Positions 55,707-64,000 of a DNA stretch of 64,000 nucleotides are shown here, piece after piece. Position 1 is the first letter of the stretch. Every line of letters begins with the position of its first letter. A program made the translations under genes and the position numbers. A model generated the notes under the pieces. The model ran no database searches. It was not told where the DNA came from and saw nothing but the letters and a program-made list of their open reading frames with translations. This DNA comes from Anthoceros angustus (taxonomy: Eukaryota; Streptophyta; Anthocerotopsida; Anthocerotales; Anthocerotaceae), in the NCBI GenBank assembly GCA_010909165.1, contig MU008167.1, positions 868,001 through 932,000 of the forward strand. Direction: 5' to 3'.

Positions 55707-56567
55707 ATGGCGACCTCGGAAGGCATAGTGCTCGTGGAACTCTTTGGAGGCATCGACCGGCTTGAAGTGCTAAAGTGTGGCATCAAAGTGCGAAGATACG
55801 TGCATTGTGACCCGGATCCAAAAGCAAGGATTGTGTCGCGAGCCGTAAGAGACTTGATGGGGAGTACCTAACCTCCCGACGTGGAGTCGTGAAGGGTTAC
55901 CGGCGCCGATGGATGTTCGCATGATAGGGTTGTCCCATTTGAGTTGTCTTGGGCAACCGGTGGACCTTGTCATCGCAGTTGGGAGTGTCAAGGACTATCC
56001 TCTGCGGGCAAGGGTCAAGGTCAAGGATCCACGAACAGCATTGTTCTATGACCGATGAGGATCTTGCGCTTGATCCAAGGCAAGAAAGGCCTTGTGGATA
56101 CATGTTGGAGAATGTGCCAAGATGCATGAGCGTGAAGAAGCAAGTCCAGGAGGATTTTGCCACGATCCGAGGAGTGTTGGGTCAGGAGCTTCTATTGGAT
56201 GCAGCTCAATTTGGTTCGAGGGCTCATAGGTTGAGGTCCATGTGGACTAACCTTGCTCCTTGGAACATTTGAAGTGTGCGAGGTCGCTCACCAAGCGACC
56301 TAATCATGTTGTCAAGGATGTGCTAGCATCGGAAGGCATGCCCAACAAGTCATCAAGACAAGCCGCACTTCCGTGAACACGCCTGACACCCCATGGCGGC
56401 TTGGCCAACCTTTGTGTCCAAGTCCAAGTCTTACGCCTTGGGGAACCATGGCCCGGCGTTGTGGTGATGACATGGCGAGGTTTTGGGAGAGCCAACACGA
56501 GAGGGAGTTGGCCATGGATTTGATGAGCCACGAAGACACCGGAGTGACCGAGAAGGAAGTCAGGGTT
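55707..56567 (+). pseudogene. DNMT3-like cytosine-5 DNA methyltransferase, copy 1
   Basis: From the ATG at 55707: SAM-binding motif I VLVELFGGI, then LKCGIKVRRYVHCDPDPKA. Next are FDLVI-like PVDLVIA and the catalytic Cys-Gln motif IV ECQGLSSAGKGQG at 55983-56020. Motif VI ENV follows at 56108-56116, then motif VIII DAAQFGSRAHRLRSMWTNLA at 56198-56257. A C-terminal piece with PTFVSKSKSYA lies at about 56410-56440, with ERELAM at about 56510. The GI-x-TGL/LGI-V spacing and the SRAHRLR-x-x-WTNL block resemble DNMT3. Copy 1 lacks the final motif X block and carries several frameshifts, so it is inactive. Confidence 0.7.
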
Positions 56568-56569
56568 TG

Positions 56570-57370
56570 ACTCGGATGTTGACAACCCTTGAAGACGAAG
56601 CAAGTGTCCAAGATGTGCACAGTGGCAATGATGTCATTCGACCTCGAGCCAAGCATCTCGTGGAGAAGCGGAATGCCGCACGAGTGGGAGTGGCTTTGGT
56701 CAACAATCGAGAGGCACATTGAAATCAATGGATTCGCACCAAGGAGGGTGTTGATTGACACCGGAGCACGGTGATCGTTGGAAGAAGAGTGAAGGAAGCG
56801 TTGGGTCTCCACCAAGAAAGGTTGAAGGAAACCAAGTGGAAGATCCACCGGGACCACGGAGCATGTGTTGGGGTGACAAGGTACAAGCTGAAGGTTTCAT
56901 TCAAACCAAGAACAGCAGACTTCACCTTTGTCGAGGTACACTTGGTCACCGATGCGTATACATTTGATGTCTTCTGGAGCGGACGCTTTGTACAAACCTC
57001 GAGTCATGGTGGATTTGTGGACGGAGATACTATCGACCAGCCGGAGAAGCCGGAGCAAAACCGATGAACGGATTGCCCGCATCCCTCTGCACTGCATGGC
57101 AAGGATCATGAGAACCTCATTGCCAACAGCGTCTACCCAGTGTTTGGCCAGAGTGAAGGACACGCCATACGTGCTTGAACCTCTTGGCGTGTGTCTAACA
57201 ACCGCAATCGACTGATGGAGGATTTCGAGGAGGAGGAAACAAGCTAGGGTTGCAACCACCCTGAGGAGGTTCTTCAAGTCACGGACGGAGCTGGTGATCG
57301 CAGAATGAGCCGTGCAAAAGCTGTGGAGGATGGTGCAAGAGGACCGGTCCTATGAGCCGAGAACTGTAAG
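56570..57370 (+). pseudogene. Aspartic protease region, copy 2
   Basis: Duplicate of copy 1 produced by the internal duplication. Here the catalytic triad codons survive as D-T-G at 56757-56765 (VLIDTGA), followed after a frameshift by VIVGRRVKEALGL. Other frameshifts follow downstream. Confidence 0.65.
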
Positions 57371-57413
57371 TTCTTGCCTAGGGTTGAGCCAGGACCTAAA
57401 CACCTGTCATCAC

Positions 57414-58445
57414 ATGGCGACCTCGGAAGGCATAGTGCTCGTGGAACTCTTTGGAGGCATCGACGGCCAGGTGCTAAAGTGTGGCATCAAAGTGCGAAGA
57501 TACGTGCATTGTGACCCGGATCCAAAAGCAAGGATTGTGTCACGAGCGCGTAAGAGACTTGATGGGGAGTACCTAACCTCGACGTGGGAGTCGTGAAGGG
57601 TTACCGGCGCCGATGGATGTTCGCATGATAGGGTTGTCCCATTTGAGTTGTCTTGGGCAACCGTGGACCTTGTCATCGCAGTTGGGAGTGTCAAGGACTA
57701 TCCTCTGCAGTAAGGGTCAAGGTCAAGGATCCACGAACAGCATTGTTCTATGACTGATGAGGATCTTGCGCTTGATCCAAAAGGGCAAGAAAGGCCTTGT
57801 GGATACATGTTGGAGAATGTGCCAGATGCATGAGCGTGAAGAAGCAAGTTCAGGAGGACTTTGCCACGATCCGAGGAGGGTCGAGCTTCTATTGGATGCA
57901 GCTCAATTTGGTTCGAGGGCTCATAGGTTGAGGTCCATGTGGACTAACCTTGCTCCCTTGGAACATTTGAAGTGCGAGGTCGCTCACCAAGCGACCTAAT
58001 CATGTTGTCAAGGATGTGCTAGCATCGGAAGGCATGCCCAACAAGTCATCAAGACAAGCCGCCGCACTTCGTGAACACGCCTGACACCCCATGGCGGCTT
58101 GGCCAACCTTTGTGTCCAAGTCCAAGTCTTACGCCTTCAGGAACCATTTTGTGCCAGACATGGCGAGGTTTTGGGAGAGCCAACACCACAGAGAGGGAGT
58201 TGGCCATGGATTTGGAGCCACAAGACACCGGAGTGACCGAGAAGGAACGGTGTCGATTGCTTGGGCAAGCATTTGACGTGAACATGATGACTGGTTGTTT
58301 AGCTACCGAGTCGCTACCAACTTCAAAACCGAAGGCGGGGTTGAAGCGGGTTCGGTGGGTGAAGGACATTCCAAGACTCGCATCTCAACAGAGAAGGCGA
58401 GTTTGGAGGGCAAGGAGAGAGAGGAAGCGCAAGCCATCCGAGCCA
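57414..58445 (+). pseudogene. DNMT3-like cytosine-5 DNA methyltransferase, copy 2 (longest)
   Basis: Contains the same motif series as copy 1 and continues to the end of the domain. Start MATSEGIVLVELFGGI and YVHCDPDPKARIV are in one frame; the ECQGLSS region is damaged near 57695-57715 (the GKG part is lost). ENV lies at about 57812, AAQFGSRAHRLRSMWTNLAP at about 57895-57955, PTFVSKSKSYAFR at 58108-58146, ERELAM at about 58195, TGVTEKER at about 58228, and the motif X segment LLGQAFDVN at 58257-58283. So a full methyltransferase existed between protease and reverse transcriptase. Frameshifts and stops make this copy non-functional. An origin from a host DNMT3 gene is inferred from motif spacing. 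Confidence 0.72.
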
Positions 58446-58456
58446 CAACCACATGA

Positions 58457-58671
58457 GTGGTTAAGGCCGAGTTGAAGAGCAATCAACGGCCACCTAAAGG
58501 AGTTGTTGGAGGCATCGCGACATGTGTTTGCTTTCACGCTATGGAGATGGGGAAGTACACCAAAGGGAAGTTCCACATAGAACTAATCAAGAATGAACCA
58601 AGGTTCCGCAGGAGGCAGCTCGAAGGCAAGAAGAAAATGACGAGCAACCGGGGGAGAGTAGTCCACATGAC
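58457..58671 (+). pseudogene. Start of Ty3/gypsy-type reverse transcriptase, copy 1
   Basis: After the methyltransferase comes LKELLEASRHVFAF, then the GKYTKGKFHIELIKNEPRF segment. This is the usual beginning of a gypsy RT domain (leucine-rich helix, H-V-F-A, then a short strand ending in a P-V-F-like motif). The sequence is cut off before any RT catalytic motif and returns to methyltransferase sequence. Confidence 0.55.
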
Positions 58672-59260
58672 AGCGATGAGGATCTTGCGCTTGATCCGAA
58701 AGGGCAAGAAAGGCCTTGTGGATACATGTTGGAGAATGTGCCAGATGCATGAGCGTGAAGAAGCAAGTTCAGGAGGACTTTGCCACGATCCGAGGAGGGT
58801 CGAGCTTCTATTGGATGCAGCTCAATTTGGTTCGAGGGCTCATAGGTTGAGGTCCATGTGGACTAACCTTGCTCCCTTGGAACATTTGAAGTGCGAGGTC
58901 GCTCACCAAGCGACCTAATCATGTTGTCAAGGATGTGCTAGCATCGGAAGGCATGCCCAACAAGTCATCAAGACAAGCCGCCGCACTTCGTGAACACGCC
59001 TGACACCCCATGGCGGCTTGGCCAACCTTTGTGTCTAAGTCCAAGTCTTACGCCTTCAGGAACCATTTTGTGCCAGACATGGCGAGGTTTTGGGAGAGCC
59101 AACACCACAGAGAGGGAGTTGGCCATGGATTTGGAGCCACAAGACACCGGAGTGACCGAGAAGGAACGGTGTCGATTGCTTGGGCAAGCATTTGACGTGA
59201 ACATGACCGTTGTTTAGCTACCGAGTCGCTACCAACTTCAAACCAAGAAGGCGGGGTTGA
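58672..59260 (+). pseudogene. DNMT3-like methyltransferase, copy 3 (C-terminal half)
   Basis: Begins at gatgaggatcttgcgcttga (58675), equivalent to 57757 in copy 2, and runs through ENV, SRAHRLR, PTFVSKSKSYAFR and LLGQAFDVN. Nearly identical to copy 2 (sequence from 58740 to 59200 differs at only a few positions), so this duplication is very recent. Confidence 0.75.
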
Positions 59261-59375
59261 AGCAGGGTTCGGTGGGTGAAGGATATTCGCACTCGCATCT
59301 CAGGAGAAGGCGAGTTTGAGGGCAAGGAGAGCGAGTGAGAGGAAGCGCAAGCCATCCGAGCCACACCACATGAGT

Positions 59376-59592
59376 GGTTAACAGCGCCGAGTTGAAGAGC
59401 AATCAACGCGGCTAAAGGAGTTGTTGGAGGCATCGCGACATGTGTTTGCTTTCACGCTTGGAGATGGGGAAGTACACCAAAGGGAAGTTCCACATAGAAC
59501 TAATCAAGAATGAACCAGTGTTCGCAGGAGGCACGCTCGAAGGCAAGAAGAAAATGACGAGCAACCGGGGGAGAGTAGTCCACATGCCATGA
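59376..59592 (+). pseudogene. Start of Ty3/gypsy-type reverse transcriptase, copy 2
   Basis: Second copy of LKELLEASRHVFAFTL and GKYTKGKFHIEL, ending at the gagtagtccacatgcc segment. After about 59600 there is no further RT, RNase H or integrase sequence; the element passes into LTR-related DNA at 59738. Confidence 0.55.
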
Positions 59593-59737
59593 GGATGTCA
59601 AGACAACCTCCACTCATGGACAAGGTTCATAACCTCGACGACATTCGTTGAGATTGGTTTTGTGCACAATGCGCTACATGAGGTGCGACGTGTAGTCTAC
59701 TAATGATAATGTTTTGACTTAGAGTCTCACATTATCG

Positions 59738-59820
59738 TGGTTGCACCTATATATCCGTATTAGATTTGTTTGCTTGGTTGTTGGTCGAGGAAGTGCTTAT
59801 ATGAATTCAAGTGCTTACCT
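59738..59820 (+). repeat. Extra LTR-tail segment before the 3' LTR
   Basis: ctatatatccgtattagatt and the next 55 bases, ending tcaagtgcttacct, are identical to the tail of the 3' LTR at 60272-60344. This indicates a partial LTR in tandem with the full one, as left by recombination. Confidence 0.8.
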
Positions 59821-59838
59821 GCGCATGTACCGCCTGCG

Positions 59839-60344
59839 TGATACTAATCTCGCACTTGGGTTTAGTGTTTGATTAGCATTAATTAATCTAATTACTTATC
59901 TTTAAGTAAGTAATTAGTGTTAATAATCTAAAGTGCTTATGTTAATTAAACATTGATTACTGTTAATTAAACATCAAGTAATATGCTTTGGCATATTCCT
60001 TGCATATTATAGTGTATTCTTAGGATATTTCCGGCATATGCTGATGCCAATAGGATATCTTAGGAATATGCCGATGCCAAGGGCTAGTATATATAGACCC
60101 TTCCATTGAGGACAAGCTCGATCATAGCTTGTCCTCTAGATATGCAATGCAAGAGCGTCAGGAGGAGGCCAAAGCTATGACCAGAGCAATGTGTGAGGAA
60201 TTTTGCGTGTTGTTCTCGTAAGAGTGTGTTTGTGCCACGCGAGCTACTCCTCCTGTTGTTATTGGTTGTACTATATATCCGTATTAGATTTGTTTGCTTG
60301 GTTGTTGGTCGAGGAAGTGCTTATATGAATTCAAGTGCTTACCT
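59839..60344 (+). repeat. 3' LTR
   Basis: Starts TGATACTAATCTCGCACTTG and carries the same TATA box and hairpin as the 5' LTR. It ends near gtgcttacct, where LINE 2 sequence resumes. It does not end in the usual CA, so the exact border is uncertain by a few bases. Confidence 0.7.
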
Positions 60345-61190
60345 CGTGCGACAACACCCTGGACACAACCCCGGGCATTCATCTAGTGCAACCATGCCAT
60401 GAACTTCTGGTCTCCTCCGTGCTGATGACTTACTCTTGGCCTCCACGACCAAATGGGGATTGCAGAAGCAACTCGATGTACTACAAGAATTTTGCCACAC
60501 CAAAGCTATCCCTATGAACATGCGCAAGACTCGCTCCATGCACTTCAACGCCAACATTTCAACCCTAGGATGACAACCCCTGCACATCAACGGGCCGGAC
60601 ATCACCATAGCAACATAGTACATATACCTGGGAGTTGATGTTGATGAGAAGAATATCAAGGTGCTTCATCAAATCTATTTGGCAAGCTAATACTAAGCCG
60701 GAATTGAGGAGCTCATCAAGTTTACAACAATGAAACACATAGGCCTTGTAAACCATGGAGTCATAGCATGACACGTGGGACCAACACACGGCTTAGGATA
60801 TCACATGATCTTTCTCATGACCCAAGGACTATTAATTTCACAAAGAAGTAAACTGAAAGATAGTCTTGCTCTATATAGTCTCTCACACGGGACAAATCAT
60901 TTAGGGCTCCAAGTAGCTCACTGTCCTCTTGACGATTTAATCAGCCTTTGCTGGCTCAGCTCTTTACTTACCAACAGAGTACGCAACAAAGAGTGGCTAT
61001 CAACACCCTTCCGACTACTGTTCTTGACTCAAGACAAACTCTCATCTAACTCTCCCCCAAGCTAGCTGTCCACAATGTTCTAACCAATAATGTCTTAGGA
61101 ATGATCTACGTTCCAAGAGCTCACCTTCTTATATCCCGCAGCTCACTCCATCTGGGTAACTGTTATTTCAGGGATATCCTCATGTGATCT
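60345..61190 (+). pseudogene. Second LINE family: reverse transcriptase, part 2
   Basis: Continuation of 50280-51536 after the LTR element. It has the catalytic RADDLLLAST at about 60424-60450, then GLQKQLDVLQEFC, NMRKTRSMHFN, the strand YIYLGVDVDEKN at about 60625, and a C-terminal region through LTNRVRNKEWL to a stop at about 61185. Stops at 60571 and elsewhere. Joined across the insertion, the order of RT motifs is complete. Confidence 0.7.
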
Positions 61191-61557
61191 CTCGATATAG
61201 ACTCCTTTCTAGGAAAACAGGAATGCGACCTTTTGTCCCAATATGCAGCTACGAGGGCAAGCAACTTCCAAGTAGCTTTTACTTTCACCTCATATTTCAT
61301 TTTATTTTTCACTTTTTCACCTCTTCTACTAAAGCCTCTTACAATATTCCTTTTAAGAAATCTTCGTCTTGATAAGTTATCCATTTATGACATCCATATA
61401 TCTACTATGTACTCAATGTCAAGATATATCATATGCATATTATAAAATATTTAAAATGAGTTTTTAATACTTATATTAAGTTATTAAATAGAATTATACT
61501 GGTTGCCGGAATTACAGCGACCCGTATTTTGAACTTAGCAGAAAGGCTGAGACCTAT
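61191..61557. other. AT-rich spacer, nothing recognised
   Basis: Very AT-rich, with short runs such as atatcatatgcatattata. No coding signal. Confidence 0.5.
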
Positions 61558-62640
61558 GTGAGCTTAGCACAAAAGGGTAGTTGTGAGCTTAGCATAAGAA
61601 GAACTAGTCTCACAGTAGGTTTAGTTCATGCAAGCCGTTTGGGAGTGCTAAAGACCGATTCAAAGGAGACGGTGCGATTCCTGCTGGAGATGGCCGCGCT
61701 GTTGGGTCCAAACCACGGCGAGGACGCGGAACCGAGGGATAACATTGTGGGACTGATCATCACCCGGGAATGGAAGAAACGTTGCAGCGGTCTGGCACCC
61801 ATCGCGCTATGGGTGACAAAGACGTCTGAAGCTGATGTTTTGATGGAACTGGTATGCGCCGCTAAAGGAAGCGAAAATCCCGTAACCTTGGGACCGGCCA
61901 GTTTTTGTTTGCATGCACATGTGCTCCTGGGACGTGCTCGGAAGGTATGGCGTCCGGACCCATACATGTATCTTGTTGCATAGCTGTAGACTTGTAAGGC
62001 TTTAAATTTGCAGCATCCAGTCTGAGTCGATATCGGTCTCATATGCATTCTGCTGAAGCTGGGCCGAAGTATTACCGTAGTGTTTTGTGATAAGCTGGAC
62101 GCACGTTGAGTGGTACCGCCTTTGAGACGCATGCTAATATCGTGCCACGGTCAGAGAAGTCTTGGCGGAAGCACATTTGGGTGAAGCTGAAGAGAGATCG
62201 GTTTTACAATGTAGTCAAAGTCAGGGCTTTCAGAGAATTGTTCAAGAGGGCCGAGAGGCTCAAGGTGGGCTGATACGTGCATGCATGCATGCCTGCCTGA
62301 TGTATGATGTTCACTGTTGTTGAGACAATTTAGGCAGACCTGACATGTGCTCATCATGTCTTGCACCAAAGAGAGAGCGGTGGCCCTATGGCAACAGACG
62401 ACAATGCTGATGGTAGGACATAAGCATACAGTTTTCATTGTTGATTGCAACTTATAGCTTTGAGGCATGTTGAGAATTCTCACATACAAGGTATGTGCTC
62501 TACTGTACAATCTACATACTGATTCGGTTTGTGTGAACTTGGAGCAGAGGATTCAGAGGAGAAATTGGAGCCACAATGTGGATTCCCTTTCTTGTTTTCG
62601 GACGATTCAGATGACGAGGAGAATTGGGAGTGAGATGGAT
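61558..62640 (+). pseudogene. Possible remnant of a spliced host gene, family not recognised
   Basis: Three separated stretches have non-repetitive, codon-like composition and splice-site-like edges. The first, about 61620-61944, gives SKETVRFLLEMAALLGPN, then NIVGLIITREWKKRC, and HAHVLLGRARK followed by gtatgg. The second, about 62155-62260, gives SWRKHIWVKLKRDRF and VRAFRELFKRAERLK followed by gtgggc. The third, about 62540-62633, gives an acidic end, EDSEEKLEPQCGFPF and SDDSDDEENWE, followed by a stop. They could be exons of one gene whose 5' part lies under the LINE. I could not match them to a known family. Confidence 0.35.
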
Positions 62641-63126
62641 CTAGATCAGCGGGTGGTCCTCAATATTACAGTACTAATGCTGCTGCAATGCAGCTCGACG
62701 TGCGAGCTGCTCAACATGTTTTTTCTGTCATGATCACTGTAGCTACAGTTTTGCAGGATATACACTTACAGATAGATGCCATGTGCATCTTGCCGGATAG
62801 ATGCCACTTGCAGTTATCTATGTCGGAAAGTGAAACAAAAGGAGTTTCAAGCTTCCCTGTTAGCTTAAAATTAAGTACCTGCAAAGCGATTGAGATCTGG
62901 AACAATTGGCTGAATGTCAACCGACGCTCTGCCGGGATACACTATAATATCAGCATGACAATTTAAGGACTACTTTACTCGAACTCCCCCCGCGCAAAAA
63001 GCAACTTCTCCGTTATACTTTTGCAATGCCTTGGAAGCCTTCGAAGTACATATTAGTTGATCATATGGAGCATTGCCTTCAAACAAGCAAACAAATTGTC
63101 AAAGATCATTTGGCTGCGGGAATGTA
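62641..63126. other. Spacer before the Tigger element
   Basis: No gene that I can support; possibly the 3' UTR of the preceding remnant. Confidence 0.35.
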
Positions 63127-63861
63127 CAGTCGGCCCCCTTAATTGGGAACTTTATAAGTGGGATTCCTCTCTAAATGGGACCTCTTCCTTTAGTTTACAT
63201 TATAAAAAATGGACATTTTCCTAAATGATAGTTGGGACCGTTTGAAATATATATTCATGTTAGTTTCACCTCCTTAAATGGGATTTTTGATTTTTTACTA
63301 AAAAAATTTAAAAGAAAAGAAAAGAATGAAAGCCGGAAAAAAGAAAAGAAGCTAATCGAAAATATTGAAGAGGAAGTAGCGACAATGCCACCCCTACCTC
63401 GACAAACTATAGAAGATGCCATCAAAGGTTTGGAGGCAGCAAGAACTTACCTGTTACAGATGTCACACGACAGTACAGACTCTTTGGCGTTGCTTAATGT
63501 CTTTGAGAAACACGTGATTAATCATCATCTCAAAGTATCGCGGGTGCAAAGGAGTATTGTCGATTATTTCAGAGCACAATAGACCTTTAGGTATGATTGA
63601 AGACTCCTAAGCTAAGCTTTTTCCTTTATGATACGTAGAGGTTTTTTAATGCTGCCTAGAGGAAGTGCTAGCTTTGAAGCAACTATGCAGAGAAGTGGTA
63701 AAGGTTATTTTTAGTGAAACCTATGAAACAAAATTTAAAATTTTTTTAGTATTTTTATTTTTGAATTTATAGTTTTTTTAAATGGGAAAAAATCTAATCG
63801 GGACACCTCTTTTAGTGGGACCTCTAAAGGCACTCCGAACCAGTCCCAATTAGGGCCATTA
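63127..63861 (+). mobile_element. Tigger/pogo-type DNA transposon, internally deleted
   Basis: Starts CAGTCGGCCCCCTTAATTGG at 63127 after a TA (63125-63126). It ends with a diverged complement (cagtcccaattagggcc) at about 63861, before TA at 62-63863. Both ends have further gggacctc/gtggga repeats typical of Tigger termini, and TA duplication is characteristic of the Tc1/mariner-pogo group. Only the C-terminal end of the transposase remains. Confidence 0.7.
63232..63582 (+). pseudogene. Tigger transposase C-terminal fragment
   Basis: Open frame of 116 codons, the last about 70 of which resemble the C-terminus of CENP-B/Tigger transposases: PPLPRQTIEDAIKGLEAAR, then a LALLNVFEKHV helix and VQRSIVDYF at the end. 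The HTH and DDE domains are missing because of the internal deletion. The ATG near 63232 is unlikely to be a real start. Confidence 0.55.
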
Positions 63862-64000
63862 TAGGAAACTTGTGTTCACAGAAGTTACGCACATGTGCAA
63901 AAAATGCTAAGCTAGACCTGGAAGTGCAATAACGGAAGGTGCCTTCTTGTCCCACTGCGCAAAGGTCTTGTACTAGCTTGCAAGAAGCTTGCAAAACGGC
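63862..64000. other. Window end, nothing recognised
   Basis: Unique-looking sequence right of the Tigger element with no coding signal. Confidence 0.4.

Larger units (their letters stand above)
51537..60344 (+). mobile_element. Ty3/gypsy-like LTR retrotransposon carrying a DNMT3-like methyltransferase
   Basis: Two related LTR segments begin TGATACTAATCT at 51537 and 59839. Between them, all on the plus strand, lie gag with a zinc knuckle, an aspartic protease, a cytosine-5 methyltransferase and the first part of a reverse transcriptase. The rest of RT, RNase H and integrase are missing. Protease and methyltransferase are tandemly repeated. The element splits LINE 2: CGTG at 51533-51536 and at 60345-60348 may be the target duplication (a fifth base differs). 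Not autonomous as it stands. I cannot name a primer-binding site. The placement of RT after a protease, with HVFAF at the RT start, supports Ty3/gypsy rather than copia. Confidence 0.75.

Overview
The window reads as nuclear DNA from a land plant outside the flowering plants (fern, lycophyte or bryophyte are the best guesses; I cannot decide between them). The only clearly intact host gene is an intronless membrane-associated kinase regulator (BKI1/MAKR-type) at 32297-33772, a land-plant family. The rest is almost entirely transposable elements, nested and decayed: CACTA (En/Spm-like) DNA transposons, Ty1/copia and Ty3/gypsy-like LTR elements, two kinds of non-LTR retrotransposon, and Tigger/CENP-B-related sequences. 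That mix, and in particular a LINE with a restriction-like endonuclease and Tigger elements, suggests a non-seed plant.

Layout. 1-2734: minus-strand LINE with zinc finger, reverse transcriptase and restriction-like endonuclease. 2738-9400: CACTA-1, with 26-bp perfect inverted ends and AAA target duplication. 9690-11050: decayed TNP2-type transposase. 11205-29715: copia pol, split by CACTA-2 (11948-29213, 25-bp perfect inverted ends, GTG target duplication). 30840-31650: second LINE fragment. 31660-33830: MAKR gene with its upstream region. 34863-35864: intact CENP-B-like DNA-binding ORF with no nuclease domain. 36571-37135: minisatellites. 37761-47596: probable CACTA-3. 47470-50010: duplicated block with an unrecognised ORF. 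50280-61190: a second LINE family, split by an LTR retrotransposon at about 51537-60344. 61560-62640: possible remnant of a spliced gene. 63127-63861: short Tigger derivative.

The most interesting content is that two transposons here carry unrelated DNA methyltransferases. The Ty3/gypsy-like element has gag, then an aspartic protease, then a DNMT3-like cytosine-5 methyltransferase, then only the first part of a reverse transcriptase; the methyltransferase sits between protease and reverse transcriptase and exists in two and a half tandem copies. CACTA-2 carries a ParB-like plus beta-class amino-methyltransferase (N4-cytosine or N6-adenine type) gene, together with a DUF7869-type transposase-like gene and a TnpA-like gene that is shared by all three CACTA elements. 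All of these coding regions are broken by frameshifts in this copy.

A second theme is tandem duplication. Nearly every element contains internally duplicated blocks of 0.3-1.7 kb whose copies differ mainly by 1-6-base deletions. This may be real biology (indel-biased decay, unequal recombination) or imperfect assembly and polishing of repeats, and it limits how far the broken frames can be trusted. I saw no tRNA, rRNA, CRISPR or organelle-derived sequence.
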